Of a DNA stretch of 64,000 nt, positions 15,791 to 24,499 are shown in pieces. The DNA is taken from assembly GCA_964229355.1 (NCBI GenBank), contig CAXRDE010000012.1:1-64000 (forward strand). The letters run 5' to 3'. The stretch is from CAXRDE01 sp964229355 (lineage in GTDB: Bacteria; Cyanobacteriota; Sericytochromatia; UBA7694). The translations under genes were made by a program, and so were the position numbers. Position 1 is the first letter of the stretch, and every line of letters begins with the position of its first letter. The notes under the pieces were generated by a model. That model ran no database searches, was not told where the DNA came from, and worked only from the letters and a program-made list of their open reading frames with translations.

Positions 15791-18462
15791 CCCCAGGCCG
15801 CCGCGACGTTCATCTGTACCTACACACCCACTGGGATCGCGAGTGGTATCGTAGCTTTGAGGGCTATCGCTACCGTTTGATTCGCAGTCTACAGCAGATT
15901 TTAAAGCATTTAGAATCTCACCCGGACCAGGAGTTTTTATTGGACGGCCAAACCGTGGTGCTGGAAGACTACCTGGCCCTCTACCCGCAAGACCAGGGAC
16001 GCATTGCCCATTTGATTCAGGCTGGCCGTTTACACATTGGCCCCTGGTACGTGCTGCCCGACGAATTTTTGGTCAGTGGCGAAGCCCTGATTCGCAATTT
16101 ACAGTTGGGCCTGCGCCAGTCCCGCGCCCTGGGACAAACCCGCTTTTGCGCCTATTTACCCGATATGTTTGGCCACCCGGCGCAAATCCCGCAAATTTTA
16201 CAACAGTCTGGCCTATCACCCGCGGTCATTTGGCGCGGGGTTCAACCCGAAAGCGCCTATTTTAGCTGGAAAGGTCTGGCGGGAGAGCCGCTGCCCACCC
16301 AGCATCTGACCAAAGGGTATTATCAGGATGTGCTGCACATGGATACGCCTGACAAAGCCCTGATGGAGTCCTTTTTAACGGCCATTGCAGAGGCCACCCC
16401 GGCTCACCTGCCCCTGCTGCTACCGGTGGGGGCAGACCATATGGGCCTGCCCCAGGATCTCGAAAGCAAGCGCCAGTGGCTCCAAGAAAACTTTCCCGAT
16501 TACCATTTCCGCCAGTCCACCCTGTTGGACTATTTGGCCGCACTGCCCCCTTTGGACCCCGAGCAGAAGGCCCATTACACCGGTGAGTTGCGTCAGCCCG
16601 ATGGGGCTTACGTCTTGCCTGGCGTGTGGTCCGCCCGTTACCCGCTCAAGGCAGCCAACGCCCGCTGCCAAAGGCTGCTCGAGCGAGAAACCGAGCCCCT
16701 CCTGGCCTTTCAACAATTGTCTGGCACCCAGGAGCCCTTATGGCCGGTATTGCAGCAGGCCTGGAAAACCCTTTTGCTCAATCATCCCCATGACAGCATT
16801 TGTGGGTGCAGCATTGATGCGGTTCACCAGGATATGTTTCCGCGTTTTCGTTGGGTGGAACAAATGGCCGCAGAACTACGCCAGGATGCGCTCATTCACT
16901 GGGGTGGGCACCAACTGGGGCAAAATCCTGGCAAGTTTCTCAATCTCACCAACCTGGGCTCAGAAGCTTACCACGGTTATATCGACGTGAAGTTGGTGTT
17001 TCCTGAAGAAGTTCCCAGCGTACAGTTGCGCACACCGTCAGGGGCATTATGCCCCCTTTGGATTTTGCCGCCGGATTCTGCAGAAGCTCACCCCACAGAG
17101 GTGTTTGTGGCGGAGCCTGAAATTTTACCCCACTGGGAAGACGTCCACCGGGTGCGTTGCCGTATTTATGTAGAGCTGCCCCCCTTAAGCCAGACCGCAC
17201 TGGCCATTGAAACCCCGGATGTAGAAATTCGCCAGCCGATCCATCATGCCGATGAAGTTCATATTCGGGATCAATGGGGCATGCTGAACCTCAACAACGA
17301 TAAAGTGCGGGTGCGCTTTGATGCCCGCCACCATTGCCTGATTTTTGAGCGTAAAGTGGACCAGGTCTGGATTCATCAGGTAAGTGGCCATTTCTTTGTC
17401 CACGAAGGGGATGCCGGCGACGAATACAATTTTTCACCGCCCTTGAACCCCTTAGAACCCGAGCTAAAAAGCTTTGGCTTTGAAACCGCTACGGTGTATC
17501 ACGGGCCCGGTGAGCAAGTGCTGCATCTGGTGGCTGAGGCCGATGTTCCGGTGGGACTTACCCCCGAGCGTTCGGCCCGCGCAAGCGAGACCACTCGCCT
17601 ACGCATTGAGACACGCATTCGCCTCATGGAACACAGCGAAACCTTCACCTTTAAAACCACCGTGCACAACACCGCCAAAGACTACCGTTTACGGTTGTTC
17701 TGGCTGCCTGCTTTGCCTCCCACCCAGGTGCGCAGTTCGACTCTGCTGGGGGGCCTCACCCAGCTGCCGCCGCTGAAGGCCCCCTGGGACACTGAAAAGG
17801 GCAAAGAACGTCCTGTCGATGAATTTCCTTTTCAAGAATGGATTCACGTCAAGCAACCGGACCAAAACGGCTGGTGTTTTCAAAGCTTTGGCCTCTACGA
17901 AGCCAGTCTGAACACCTGGGATGACGAACCCGCGCTGGCCATTACGCTCCTGCGCAGCGTGGGCTGGTTATCGCGGGATGACTTGCGTACCCGCGGCGGT
18001 GGCGCAGGACCGCGCATGCCAACCCCCGAGGCCCAGTGCCTCGGCAGTCATACCTACCGTTATCAACTGCACCTTAGCGGTGCCAATGAAGATCGCACAC
18101 TCAAGCGAGTGCACCGCTTTCGGCACCGGCTTTTGGCTTACCAGGGAGCCCCCAGTCCACTTGCGCAATTGTTTGAAGGCGACAGTGACGCCTTGCACCT
18201 CTCGGCCTTAAAAATGGCCGATGATAACCCCCAGGTGTTGGTGATGCGCTGGGTGAATGAAAGCACCCGCGAGCAGGTGTTACAACTGCGTCCTTGCTTT
18301 GCCTGGAGCCACTGGTATAAAGGCAATCCTTTAGAAGAGCCGGTACAGCTTTTGCAAACGCAAGCCCTTCAAACACCGCTGTCAGAGGGAGCGCCTTTAC
18401 GGTATCCTGTGGGGCCCGGTGAAATCGTCACTTTCTTGATCGCAAAGGAGAAGCTGGAATAA
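15787..18462 (+). CDS. Glycoside hydrolase family 38 alpha-mannosidase
   Basis: 891 residues, no signal peptide, so cytoplasmic like MngB. The N-terminal GH38 catalytic domain has the zinc/active-site motif LYLHTHWDREWYRS (His and Asp ligands) and the nucleophile Asp near residue 126 in CAYLPDMFGHPAQIP; HPHDSICGCSIDAVH marks another conserved zinc-side histidine region. The mid helical domain and C-terminal beta-sandwich domains follow (HDEGDAGDEYNFSPP-like segment, here FVHEGDAGDEYNFSPP). It would release alpha-linked mannose or mannosylglycerate sugar; the substrate is not evident. Coupled to the preceding gene (ATGA) and to fliS (TAATG). Confidence 0.93.
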   Translation: MTPGRRDVHLYLHTHWDREWYRSFEGYRYRLIRSLQQILKHLESHPDQEFLLDGQTVVLEDYLALYPQDQGRIAHLIQAGRLHIGPWYVLPDEFLVSGEALIRNLQLGLRQSRALGQTRFCAYLPDMFGHPAQIPQILQQSGLSPAVIWRGVQPESAYFSWKGLAGEPLPTQHLTKGYYQDVLHMDTPDKALMESFLTAIAEATPAHLPLLLPVGADHMGLPQDLESKRQWLQENFPDYHFRQSTLLDYLAALPPLDPEQKAHYTGELRQPDGAYVLPGVWSARYPLKAANARCQRLLERETEPLLAFQQLSGTQEPLWPVLQQAWKTLLLNHPHDSICGCSIDAVHQDMFPRFRWVEQMAAELRQDALIHWGGHQLGQNPGKFLNLTNLGSEAYHGYIDVKLVFPEEVPSVQLRTPSGALCPLWILPPDSAEAHPTEVFVAEPEILPHWEDVHRVRCRIYVELPPLSQTALAIETPDVEIRQPIHHADEVHIRDQWGMLNLNNDKVRVRFDARHHCLIFERKVDQVWIHQVSGHFFVHEGDAGDEYNFSPPLNPLEPELKSFGFETATVYHGPGEQVLHLVAEADVPVGLTPERSARASETTRLRIETRIRLMEHSETFTFKTTVHNTAKDYRLRLFWLPALPPTQVRSSTLLGGLTQLPPLKAPWDTEKGKERPVDEFPFQEWIHVKQPDQNGWCFQSFGLYEASLNTWDDEPALAITLLRSVGWLSRDDLRTRGGGAGPRMPTPEAQCLGSHTYRYQLHLSGANEDRTLKRVHRFRHRLLAYQGAPSPLAQLFEGDSDALHLSALKMADDNPQVLVMRWVNESTREQVLQLRPCFAWSHWYKGNPLEEPVQLLQTQALQTPLSEGAPLRYPVGPGEIVTFLIAKEKLE

Positions 18463-18971
18463 TGTCCTCTGAATCCCCTGTCCCTCAGCCTGAGAATCAG
18501 AGCGGTGGCAGCCTGAGAATCAGCAAGAAAACAACCCCACCCCCGCAGCGGGTAGATACCTATCGCAATGCCCACATCGAAACGGCGACACCCGAACGCT
18601 TACTGGTCATGCTTTACGATAGCGCTTTAAAATACCTAAATTTAGCGGCTCAGGCCCTGGAAGCAAAAGAGAGAGAGGGTGTACATCGTAACCTCTTAAA
18701 GGTTCAGGCCATTTTACTGGAGCTGATGTCAGTGCTGAACATGGAGGTGGGCGGCGACATGGCCCAACAGCTTTATGATCTCTATGACTACATGTACCGC
18801 CAGCTGATTGCCGCCAACACCCAGCAAAAAGGGGAAAACATTCAAGAGGTGATTGAGCTCTTGACCCCTCTGCGCACCGCCTGGCAAGAAGCGGCCGACA
18901 CCGTGGCACACCTGCGAGCCGAAGGCAAATTTGAACATCAACATCCGGGAGTCCGTAACTTTGCCGGTTAA
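18462..18971 (+). CDS. fliS: Flagellar export chaperone FliS
   Basis: 169 residues, longer than the usual ~130 because of a disordered N-terminal ~30 residues rich in Pro, Ser and Thr. The FliS core is clear: YRNAHIETATPERLLVMLYDSALKYLNLA, then four-helix-bundle helices ending DYMYRQLIAANTQQ and VIELLTPLRTAWQEA. FliS binds the flagellin C terminus in the cytosol and stops premature polymerisation before export. Its ATG shares one base with the mannosidase stop (TAATG). A FliT-like gene follows with overlap, the common fliS-fliT order. Confidence 0.95.
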   Translation: MSSESPVPQPENQSGGSLRISKKTTPPPQRVDTYRNAHIETATPERLLVMLYDSALKYLNLAAQALEAKEREGVHRNLLKVQAILLELMSVLNMEVGGDMAQQLYDLYDYMYRQLIAANTQQKGENIQEVIELLTPLRTAWQEAADTVAHLRAEGKFEHQHPGVRNFAG

Positions 18972-19326
18972 TTTACGGGATCAACTCCAGGCCCTCAAAA
19001 ATCTAAGTGAACAATTGCTCAGCGCCTTGCAAGCGGATTTAGAAAATGTAGACGGCGCTACGGTCAGCCAGCTCATGGGCCAGCGAGACCTCCTGCTGAA
19101 GGCCCTGGCAAAGGCTTCTGACACTGAACGTCAGGCCCTTAAGGTCACAGAACCCGCTCTCATTCAGGCCGTTGAAACCCTCGGCCAGCAGTGCATAGAA
19201 GCGGTTCAACACCATACCCAGCAACGCCACGCCCACCAACAACACATGAACCAGGGAAGGCACTTGCTTCAGGCTTACCAACCCCAGGAAAACGAACCCG
19301 CTCACTTTATCGAGGGTGACGCCTGA
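18961..19326 (+). CDS. FliT-like flagellar chaperone candidate
   Basis: 121 residues from TTG 18961, chosen because GGGAG (18947-18951) sits 9 nt upstream; TTG 18931 (131 residues) with GAAGG upstream is the alternative. It overlaps the end of fliS in either case. All-helical, Leu/Gln-rich: LRDQLQALKNLSEQLLSAL, then MGQRDLLLKALAKAS, resembling small FliT proteins that carry a (E)xRxxLLxxL helix. FliT regulates filament-cap export and flagellar transcription. Assignment rests on position behind fliS, size and helix pattern, not on diagnostic residues. Confidence 0.7.
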   Translation: MPVNLRDQLQALKNLSEQLLSALQADLENVDGATVSQLMGQRDLLLKALAKASDTERQALKVTEPALIQAVETLGQQCIEAVQHHTQQRHAHQQHMNQGRHLLQAYQPQENEPAHFIEGDA

Positions 19327-19423
19327 GACGTTGCTTTTTCACTTTACAGGTCTAAGATTTTCAGGTATGCTTATTTTGTTACTAAAAAGTAAATATTAAT
19401 TTTTAACTCAGGAAGTCCACCCC

Positions 19424-20716
19424 ATGTCTCATCAGCCTTTTTATGCCTTGCTCAGTTTGGCTTTTACCCTTCAGCTTTTCAGCGCCTGTACCCCGGCAGT
19501 CACGTCCCCCAACGGTACCCCTCAACCTCAGGTCAGTGCCCCTGCCCCGGCAGAAGACACTCTGTTTGACAGTGCCCTCTCACGGGAAGAAGTGGACACA
19601 GCCGCGGCGGTCAATAGCGGAGGCGCAAGCGCCCCCGTCAACCCCAGTGGTACTCCTGCCAGTGCACCCAGTGCCTATCCCATGCCAGAGCCCAGTGCGG
19701 CGCCCAGCGCTTACCCCTATCCCGCCCCCGGCATAAATGATATTTCAGCGGGGTACCCAGGGGGTTATTATCCCGGTTATGGGTCTTTCTCAGGCGACTT
19801 TAATCACTACGTGGCCATCAGGGCCGAGCGCATTACCTACCCCGGTAGCAATGCCGATGACCTACAAGGGGTTTATCAAGCACGGGTGCAAACCATTCTC
19901 AACGAGTGGGACCCCAGCGCACGCCTCATTGAAAGCCGCGGGCAAAGCAACCCTGACCCCGATCAGCCCGAATATATTTATCTCCCTGATGCGTCGGGCA
20001 ATGAACCCCTACAGTTTAACGCCCGCTGGGTGTTTCAGTTTTCTTCCACCGCGCGCAAAGAAACCCTCAATATCTATATCAATGGTGAAGAAACCCGCGC
20101 ATACCGTGTAATCTACGGCCAACCTGCCATTGAACTCAATAAAGCTGAAGTGAGCAGCACCCAGGCCATCGCCACCGCCAAAGCAGCGTTTGCCAATCGC
20201 TCTGCGGTCAATTATCCAGTGTATCCAGCGGCAAATGAGCCTGTACAGCCAGAACGCAAGGTTATCTATGAGCTACCAGAAAATCTGAACTGGCGCGTCA
20301 ATCTCACCCAACAAGGCAACAGTCTGGTGTATGCCCTGTCTTTCAATTACACCACCACCCGCGAAGCATTGAATTTACCAGCGACATCTCCAACCGCAAG
20401 CCCATCGGTTGAACCCAGTCTTTCTCCTGAAGATCCCGCCCCGGAGGCTTCACCTTTTCCGATGGTGACCCCAACACCCTTGCCCGGGGACTGTTATACC
20501 TATGGTATCCCTGAAGAAACGGTCTATCTGAATGGGAGCATTTCTATTGACGCCGTCAGTGGTGAAGTCCTCAATTTAAATCGCCCTGTGTATTACGATT
20601 ATTATAGTATGCAAGGTCCCTGTGTTCCCTATGCTACGCCCTATCCTGGCGCCTATCCAAGTGTCTACCCCAGTGTCTACCCAAGTGCCTATCCCAGTGC
20701 CGCCAGTGACCTCTAA
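19424..20716 (+). CDS. Lipoprotein with Pro/Ser/Tyr-rich linkers and YPSX repeats
   Basis: 430 residues. Lipoprotein signal with Cys22 (LFSAC, +2 Thr). A disordered region to about residue 105 is rich in SAPSAYP and PAP motifs. A folded central domain (~110-310) has alternating strands and a TQAIATAKAAFANRSAV helix. The later ISIDAVSGEVLNLNRP resembles the end of PepSY-type domains. A second Pro/Ser spacer (~315-345) and the C-terminal YPSV/YPSA repeats give an exposed Tyr-rich tail. The stop lies 3 bp from the convergent lpxA stop. Function unknown; a cell-surface anchor or sensor is a guess. Confidence 0.82.
   Translation: MSHQPFYALLSLAFTLQLFSACTPAVTSPNGTPQPQVSAPAPAEDTLFDSALSREEVDTAAAVNSGGASAPVNPSGTPASAPSAYPMPEPSAAPSAYPYPAPGINDISAGYPGGYYPGYGSFSGDFNHYVAIRAERITYPGSNADDLQGVYQARVQTILNEWDPSARLIESRGQSNPDPDQPEYIYLPDASGNEPLQFNARWVFQFSSTARKETLNIYINGEETRAYRVIYGQPAIELNKAEVSSTQAIATAKAAFANRSAVNYPVYPAANEPVQPERKVIYELPENLNWRVNLTQQGNSLVYALSFNYTTTREALNLPATSPTASPSVEPSLSPEDPAPEASPFPMVTPTPLPGDCYTYGIPEETVYLNGSISIDAVSGEVLNLNRPVYYDYYSMQGPCVPYATPYPGAYPSVYPSVYPSAYPSAASDL
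20642..20701 (+). repeat. Five 12-nt tandem units encoding YPxx
   Basis: The 3' end of the lipoprotein gene holds five consecutive in-frame 12-nt units (starting 20642, 20654, 20666, 20678, 20690) that encode YPGA, YPSV, YPSV, YPSA, YPSA. Units differ mostly at third positions, so the protein repeat is conserved while the DNA has drifted. Unit number could vary between strains by slippage. Confidence 0.85.
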
Positions 20717-20719
20717 GGT

Positions 20720-21535
20720 TCAAAATAAGTCACTGCGATAACCCACCAGCCCCCGGCGACTCTGCGCACAACAGGTTATTAAGTGCTGTAGCTCAGCGCT
20801 GGGGTGCGCCTGGTGTAAAGCGCGCAAGGCCTCTAAAGCCTGCTCCAGGGTTAAACCCTGACGGTACAAATGCTGAAACGCCTGTTTGAGTTGCTGGCGT
20901 AAAGGCCGCGCAAAGCCGGCCCGACGCAGCCCCACCTGATTGAGACCGTACAGTTTGGGGGGAGCTCCCGATACCAACATATAGGGCGGCACGTCGTTAC
21001 ACACCCGTGACATGGCCCCCACCATGGTGCGTGAGCCAATGTGTACAAATTGGTGAATCCCACTCATGGCTCCAATCACAATATCCGATTCCAAAGATAC
21101 GTGTCCCCCCAGGGTGGCCCCGTTGGCCAACACATTGCGATCACCAATATGACAGTCATGAGCCACGTGCACATAGGCCATCAACAGATTGTCATCTCCG
21201 ATCACCGTGCTGTCTCCCGCTGCGGTGGCCCGGTTCAGGGTCACAAACTCACGAATACGGTTACGTCGTCCCACTTTGAGATAGCTCACGGCGCCGGGGG
21301 TGTGCTTGAGGTCTTGGGAGGTCCCTCCCACTACCGCATGGGCATAGACATGGGTTTCAGCCCCCAGGCTTGTATAATCACCGATCACCGCATGGGCATC
21401 AATACGCACCCCGGATTCCAGCACGCAGTGCTCACCCACCACCGCATAGGGTCCGACCACCACATCCGCTGCCAGGCGGGCCAGAGGGCTTACCACCGCC
21501 GTCTCATGAACATGAGCAGATACCGACAAGGTCAT
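20720..21535 (-). CDS. lpxA: UDP-N-acetylglucosamine O-acyltransferase
   Basis: First step of lipid A synthesis: transfer of a 3-hydroxyacyl chain from ACP to UDP-GlcNAc. 271 residues. N-terminal left-handed beta-helix of hexapeptide repeats (HETAVVSPLARLAADVVVGPYAVVGEH), catalytic-region HDCHIGDRNVLANGATLGGHV and IHQFVHIGSRTMVGAMS, and the C-terminal helical domain NQVGLRRAGF..LKQAFQHLYRQGLTLEQAL. The start overlaps the fabZ stop by 4 bp. Order lpxC-fabZ-lpxA is that of Cyanobacteria and many other diderms; no lpxB follows here. Confidence 0.96.
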   Translation of the reverse strand: MTLSVSAHVHETAVVSPLARLAADVVVGPYAVVGEHCVLESGVRIDAHAVIGDYTSLGAETHVYAHAVVGGTSQDLKHTPGAVSYLKVGRRNRIREFVTLNRATAAGDSTVIGDDNLLMAYVHVAHDCHIGDRNVLANGATLGGHVSLESDIVIGAMSGIHQFVHIGSRTMVGAMSRVCNDVPPYMLVSGAPPKLYGLNQVGLRRAGFARPLRQQLKQAFQHLYRQGLTLEQALEALRALHQAHPSAELQHLITCCAQSRRGLVGYRSDLF

Positions 21536-22002
21536 GGCTCCTCAGAGACGCTGTCGGGGCGTGCCATCAGACAAAAGAGTAATTCTCCCTCTGACACCAC
21601 GGGTCCATCCAGAGCGTCTAAGGTGGCGCGCACTTGAATTTTGCCCATTTTCCCACGCTGTTTTTGTAGGTGGGCCTGCAAATAGAGCTGGTGTCCCGGT
21701 TGCACCTGCTGGCGAAAGCGCACTTTATCGATGCCGGTCAACAGGGGCAATTGACTGCCCGTGGGCGTTCCGTGCAAGAGCAAAACGCCGCCCAGTTGCG
21801 CCATCGCCTCCACAATCAAAACGCCGGGCATTACCGGATAATCTGGAAAATGCCCCTGAAAGAAGGGTTCTGAAATGGTAACGTTTTTCAGGGCCACTGC
21901 CTGTTGGGCGGGAACCAGACGCAAGACGCGATCCAACAGTAAAAAAGGATAGCGATGGGGTAAAACCTTTTGAATGGCCTGAATATCTAAACTTACATCC
22001 AT
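21532..22002 (-). CDS. fabZ: 3-hydroxyacyl-ACP dehydratase
   Basis: Dehydrates 3-hydroxyacyl-ACP in fatty-acid elongation and so competes with LpxA for hydroxyacyl-ACP. 156 residues, hot-dog fold. Signature LPHRYPFLLLDRVL with catalytic His in FFQGHFPDYPVMPGVLIVEAMAQLGG (His and Glu pair). Lies 21 bp after lpxC and overlaps lpxA by 4 bp, so the dehydratase and the acyltransferase are translated together. Confidence 0.97.
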   Translation of the reverse strand: MDVSLDIQAIQKVLPHRYPFLLLDRVLRLVPAQQAVALKNVTISEPFFQGHFPDYPVMPGVLIVEAMAQLGGVLLLHGTPTGSQLPLLTGIDKVRFRQQVQPGHQLYLQAHLQKQRGKMGKIQVRATLDALDGPVVSEGELLFCLMARPDSVSEEP

Positions 22003-22023
22003 GGGTGAAGCCTCAGCTTTTCC

Positions 22024-22917
22024 TTAAGCATTCTCTCGCCGCTCATAAAGCTGCTGGAGATGTTGCACCAGTGTAACATGGGCTGTATGTCCCCCCTTCA
22101 CAACCTGAATATGGGCGTGCACATCAATATGCGGTCCCAACAACGCCAAATCGCCACATAAATCCAACAGTTTATGTTGAACAGGCTCGTGGGGCAAGCG
22201 CAAGGGTTGCAAAGGCTGCGCCTGCCCATCCAACACCACCGCATTGTCTAGCGAGCCCCCCAAAGCCTGTCCGGCCTGCTTTAAAGCGGCCACCTCATGG
22301 GCAAACACAAAGGTGCGGGCGGGAGCCACCTGGGTCAAAAAATCTGTCACAGCGGTTTCTGCCTGCTCTCGGCGGTAGGTTCCCTGCGCCTGATAACGCA
22401 AGCCGTGGTCACCGGGCAGGGCAAAATCCAGGGTATAATCCAGGCGCAGTCCTCGCCAGGGGGCCACGTGAATTTGCCAGACGCCCCGGAGATCGTTGAG
22501 CGTAAACGGCGAGGCGACCGCCAGGACCGGACGAGAAAAAGACAGTTTCTGACGGGGGCTTTGGTGTAAAGCCTCAGCAAAGGGCAGGGCACTGCCGTCT
22601 AAAATCGGAAACTCTTCACCCGTTAAACGCAACTCTGCAGCACTGTATCCCAGAGCATATAGCGCGGCTAACACATGCTCCACCGTATCAACGCCGGCCA
22701 CCGCAGTACAGCGACGGGTGCCCGTAACCTGGGCCACGGTTATGGGCACCGCGGGCCCACGCTGAGAAGCGGCATCGTGGGTCTGACGCAGCCAAAACCC
22801 CGGGCGTTGGGCCGGTAAAATCTGCAACACACTCCGTGTACCGCGGTGTAAGCCCACCCCTTCAAACACGAGGGGCTTCTGAAGGGTATAGGCTTCATGA
22901 AAAATGGGTGAGTTCAT
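22024..22917 (-). CDS. lpxC: UDP-3-O-acyl-N-acetylglucosamine deacetylase
   Basis: Zinc-dependent committed step of lipid A synthesis. 297 residues. Zinc ligands are visible as H81 (VDTVEHVLAALYALG), H248 and D252 (VQHKLLDLCGDLALLG), with the general acid/base His277 in VKGGHTAHV. GVGLHRG near the N terminus is the standard family opening. Its ATG overlaps the stop of the upstream NFACT gene by 4 bp, so lipid A deacetylase output is tied to translation of that gene. Confidence 0.96.
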   Translation of the reverse strand: MNSPIFHEAYTLQKPLVFEGVGLHRGTRSVLQILPAQRPGFWLRQTHDAASQRGPAVPITVAQVTGTRRCTAVAGVDTVEHVLAALYALGYSAAELRLTGEEFPILDGSALPFAEALHQSPRQKLSFSRPVLAVASPFTLNDLRGVWQIHVAPWRGLRLDYTLDFALPGDHGLRYQAQGTYRREQAETAVTDFLTQVAPARTFVFAHEVAALKQAGQALGGSLDNAVVLDGQAQPLQPLRLPHEPVQHKLLDLCGDLALLGPHIDVHAHIQVVKGGHTAHVTLVQHLQQLYERRENA

Positions 22918-24413
22918 GAATGCAAGGCCTCCCAGAAGTTTGCATCGTAACGTACCCGATAGGTTTTAAACTGTTGCAATTGCACCTGACCGGGCTTTGC
23001 CCCCTTCAGGGCCTTTACATATTTGACCTGAGTGTAAGACACCGCGACCGGCTCTCCCCGTAAAAAAGCAGTGCGCTGGGGCGAGTAATAGGCGGCGAGA
23101 TGGGCCGCCGCTTTCAGGGTATCAGCCTCCCAGGCTCCCTTGCACACCACGTGACTGCCCGGCGTGTCTTGCACGTGGCACCAGGTGTCATTGCCTTTAC
23201 CATAGCGAAAGGTCAAAATATGATTGTCTTTGTCAGACTTGCCCACCCAGAGTTTAGCGCTGCCCCATTCAAAGCAACGGGCATGGCGGCGTAAGGGGGA
23301 GCTGGCCTCACGGCCTTCAGCGGATCGGAATCCACCGGCAGCGGCTTTCTCAAAGCCCTGGGGCACACCCCATGTAACACCGATGGCTTGCAAAGCCACC
23401 CACATTTCGGGTTCAAGCACAGGTTGGGTAAGCAAGTGTTCTTGGGCCTGGGCAAAACGCTGTAAGGCGTCCTGGTGGACCGTAATCTGCGCCTCCACAG
23501 CAGGCAAGTGCTCCAGAGCATAGTCCGCACGCCGCTCTATTTTTTTGATCTGTCGGTAGCAGCGGGTAATATTTTCTGCCAGCGTTAACTGAGGCAGCAA
23601 AGGCACCGTGACCAGAGGCTGCTCGGGCTGGGTATAATCGGGAACCTGCACCGCAGTGGCTCCCGGCGGTGGCGGATGGGCAAAAGCCGCCTGCAAGTGC
23701 ATGGCGCGATATTGCCATACGTCTTGTTGCGGCAGGTCGTCCAGGGCCTGGTTTAAACGGTCTTGCTGCGCTTTGAGCCGGTCAAGGCGCTGTCTCACCG
23801 CCTGAAGTCCCTGCTGCACGAGAGACTGTTGCTGTTGACCCAGATGGCGCTGCAGCTCAGCTTGCGCAAAGCGTTGCATGCGCAGCGGTCCCGGTAAATC
23901 AGCCAGCTTCAAAGGATCAGGCCGCTGACCCAAAGCGCCGGCAGGCAAAGCCGGAGGCACGTAGGGCTGTCCCACCCGCAAAGCACGCTGAGAGCGATCG
24001 GCGCGCAACGCAAAAAGCACCTGTTGTTGCGGATTTAAGATAAAGAGGTTGCCATGGCGACCGCTCAATTCCAGCACCAGTTGCCAGTGGGCTCCCTCTC
24101 GATCTGCAAAGCGCAAGCCCAACCAACGATCGTTGGGGCGACCGTCCAGGGCCACCAAAGGCAAACCCACACAATATTTGCGTAAGGCCATGACCAGGCC
24201 TCTGGCCGGTGTACGAGAAAAAGGACAGGGGCCATCCAGTAAAAAAAAGCTGCTGCGGCCCTGGGCAAAATCCAGGACGCTCACGACCGCCTCACGGTGA
24301 TACCACTGCAGGCTTAACACCTGAGCACCATGAGCCCTTACTTTTTGGAGTCGGGCGCCCACCAGATGCTGTTCAAATTCAGCCCAAAGACTTTGAAGTT
24401 GGAGATATTGCAT
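22914..24413 (-). CDS. rqcH: NFACT family protein, RqcH/Rqc2 homologue
   Basis: 499 residues. N-terminal NFACT-N domain with the conserved Asp-Arg pair (D95 R96 in NDRWLGLRFA) needed for tRNA-Ala work in RqcH; a central coiled coil (~205-320; RQRLDRLKAQQDRLNQALDDL); and the C-terminal NFACT-R/DUF814 domain ending HVVCKGAWEADTLKAAAHLAAYYS and VKYVKALKGAKPGQV. Bacterial RqcH binds obstructed 50S subunits and adds C-terminal alanine tails to nascent chains. Older annotation calls it fibronectin-binding protein. Unusual as the first gene of an lpx operon. Confidence 0.92.
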   Translation of the reverse strand: MQYLQLQSLWAEFEQHLVGARLQKVRAHGAQVLSLQWYHREAVVSVLDFAQGRSSFFLLDGPCPFSRTPARGLVMALRKYCVGLPLVALDGRPNDRWLGLRFADREGAHWQLVLELSGRHGNLFILNPQQQVLFALRADRSQRALRVGQPYVPPALPAGALGQRPDPLKLADLPGPLRMQRFAQAELQRHLGQQQQSLVQQGLQAVRQRLDRLKAQQDRLNQALDDLPQQDVWQYRAMHLQAAFAHPPPPGATAVQVPDYTQPEQPLVTVPLLPQLTLAENITRCYRQIKKIERRADYALEHLPAVEAQITVHQDALQRFAQAQEHLLTQPVLEPEMWVALQAIGVTWGVPQGFEKAAAGGFRSAEGREASSPLRRHARCFEWGSAKLWVGKSDKDNHILTFRYGKGNDTWCHVQDTPGSHVVCKGAWEADTLKAAAHLAAYYSPQRTAFLRGEPVAVSYTQVKYVKALKGAKPGQVQLQQFKTYRVRYDANFWEALHS

Positions 24414-24439
24414 GAACCTATTTTAACCAAAAGGGGGAC

Positions 24440-24467
24440 TTGAGAAGACAAAATGACCTGTTATACT
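24440..24467 (+). promoter_or_regulatory. Sigma-70-like promoter for the HD-GYP gene
   Basis: TTGAGA (24440-24445), 16-bp spacer, TATACT (24462-24467) with TG at 24459-24460 giving an extended -10. Lies 33 bp before ATG 24500. Confidence 0.68.
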
Positions 24468-24499
24468 AAAAGATAATCTGGCATAAAGAAACAGGAATT

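Noticed and set aside
21041..21637. 198-codon plus-strand frame opposite lpxA
   Set aside because: Antisense to clear hexapeptide repeats of lpxA/fabZ; composition (His/Gly/Arg-rich) is what the complement of those repeats gives.
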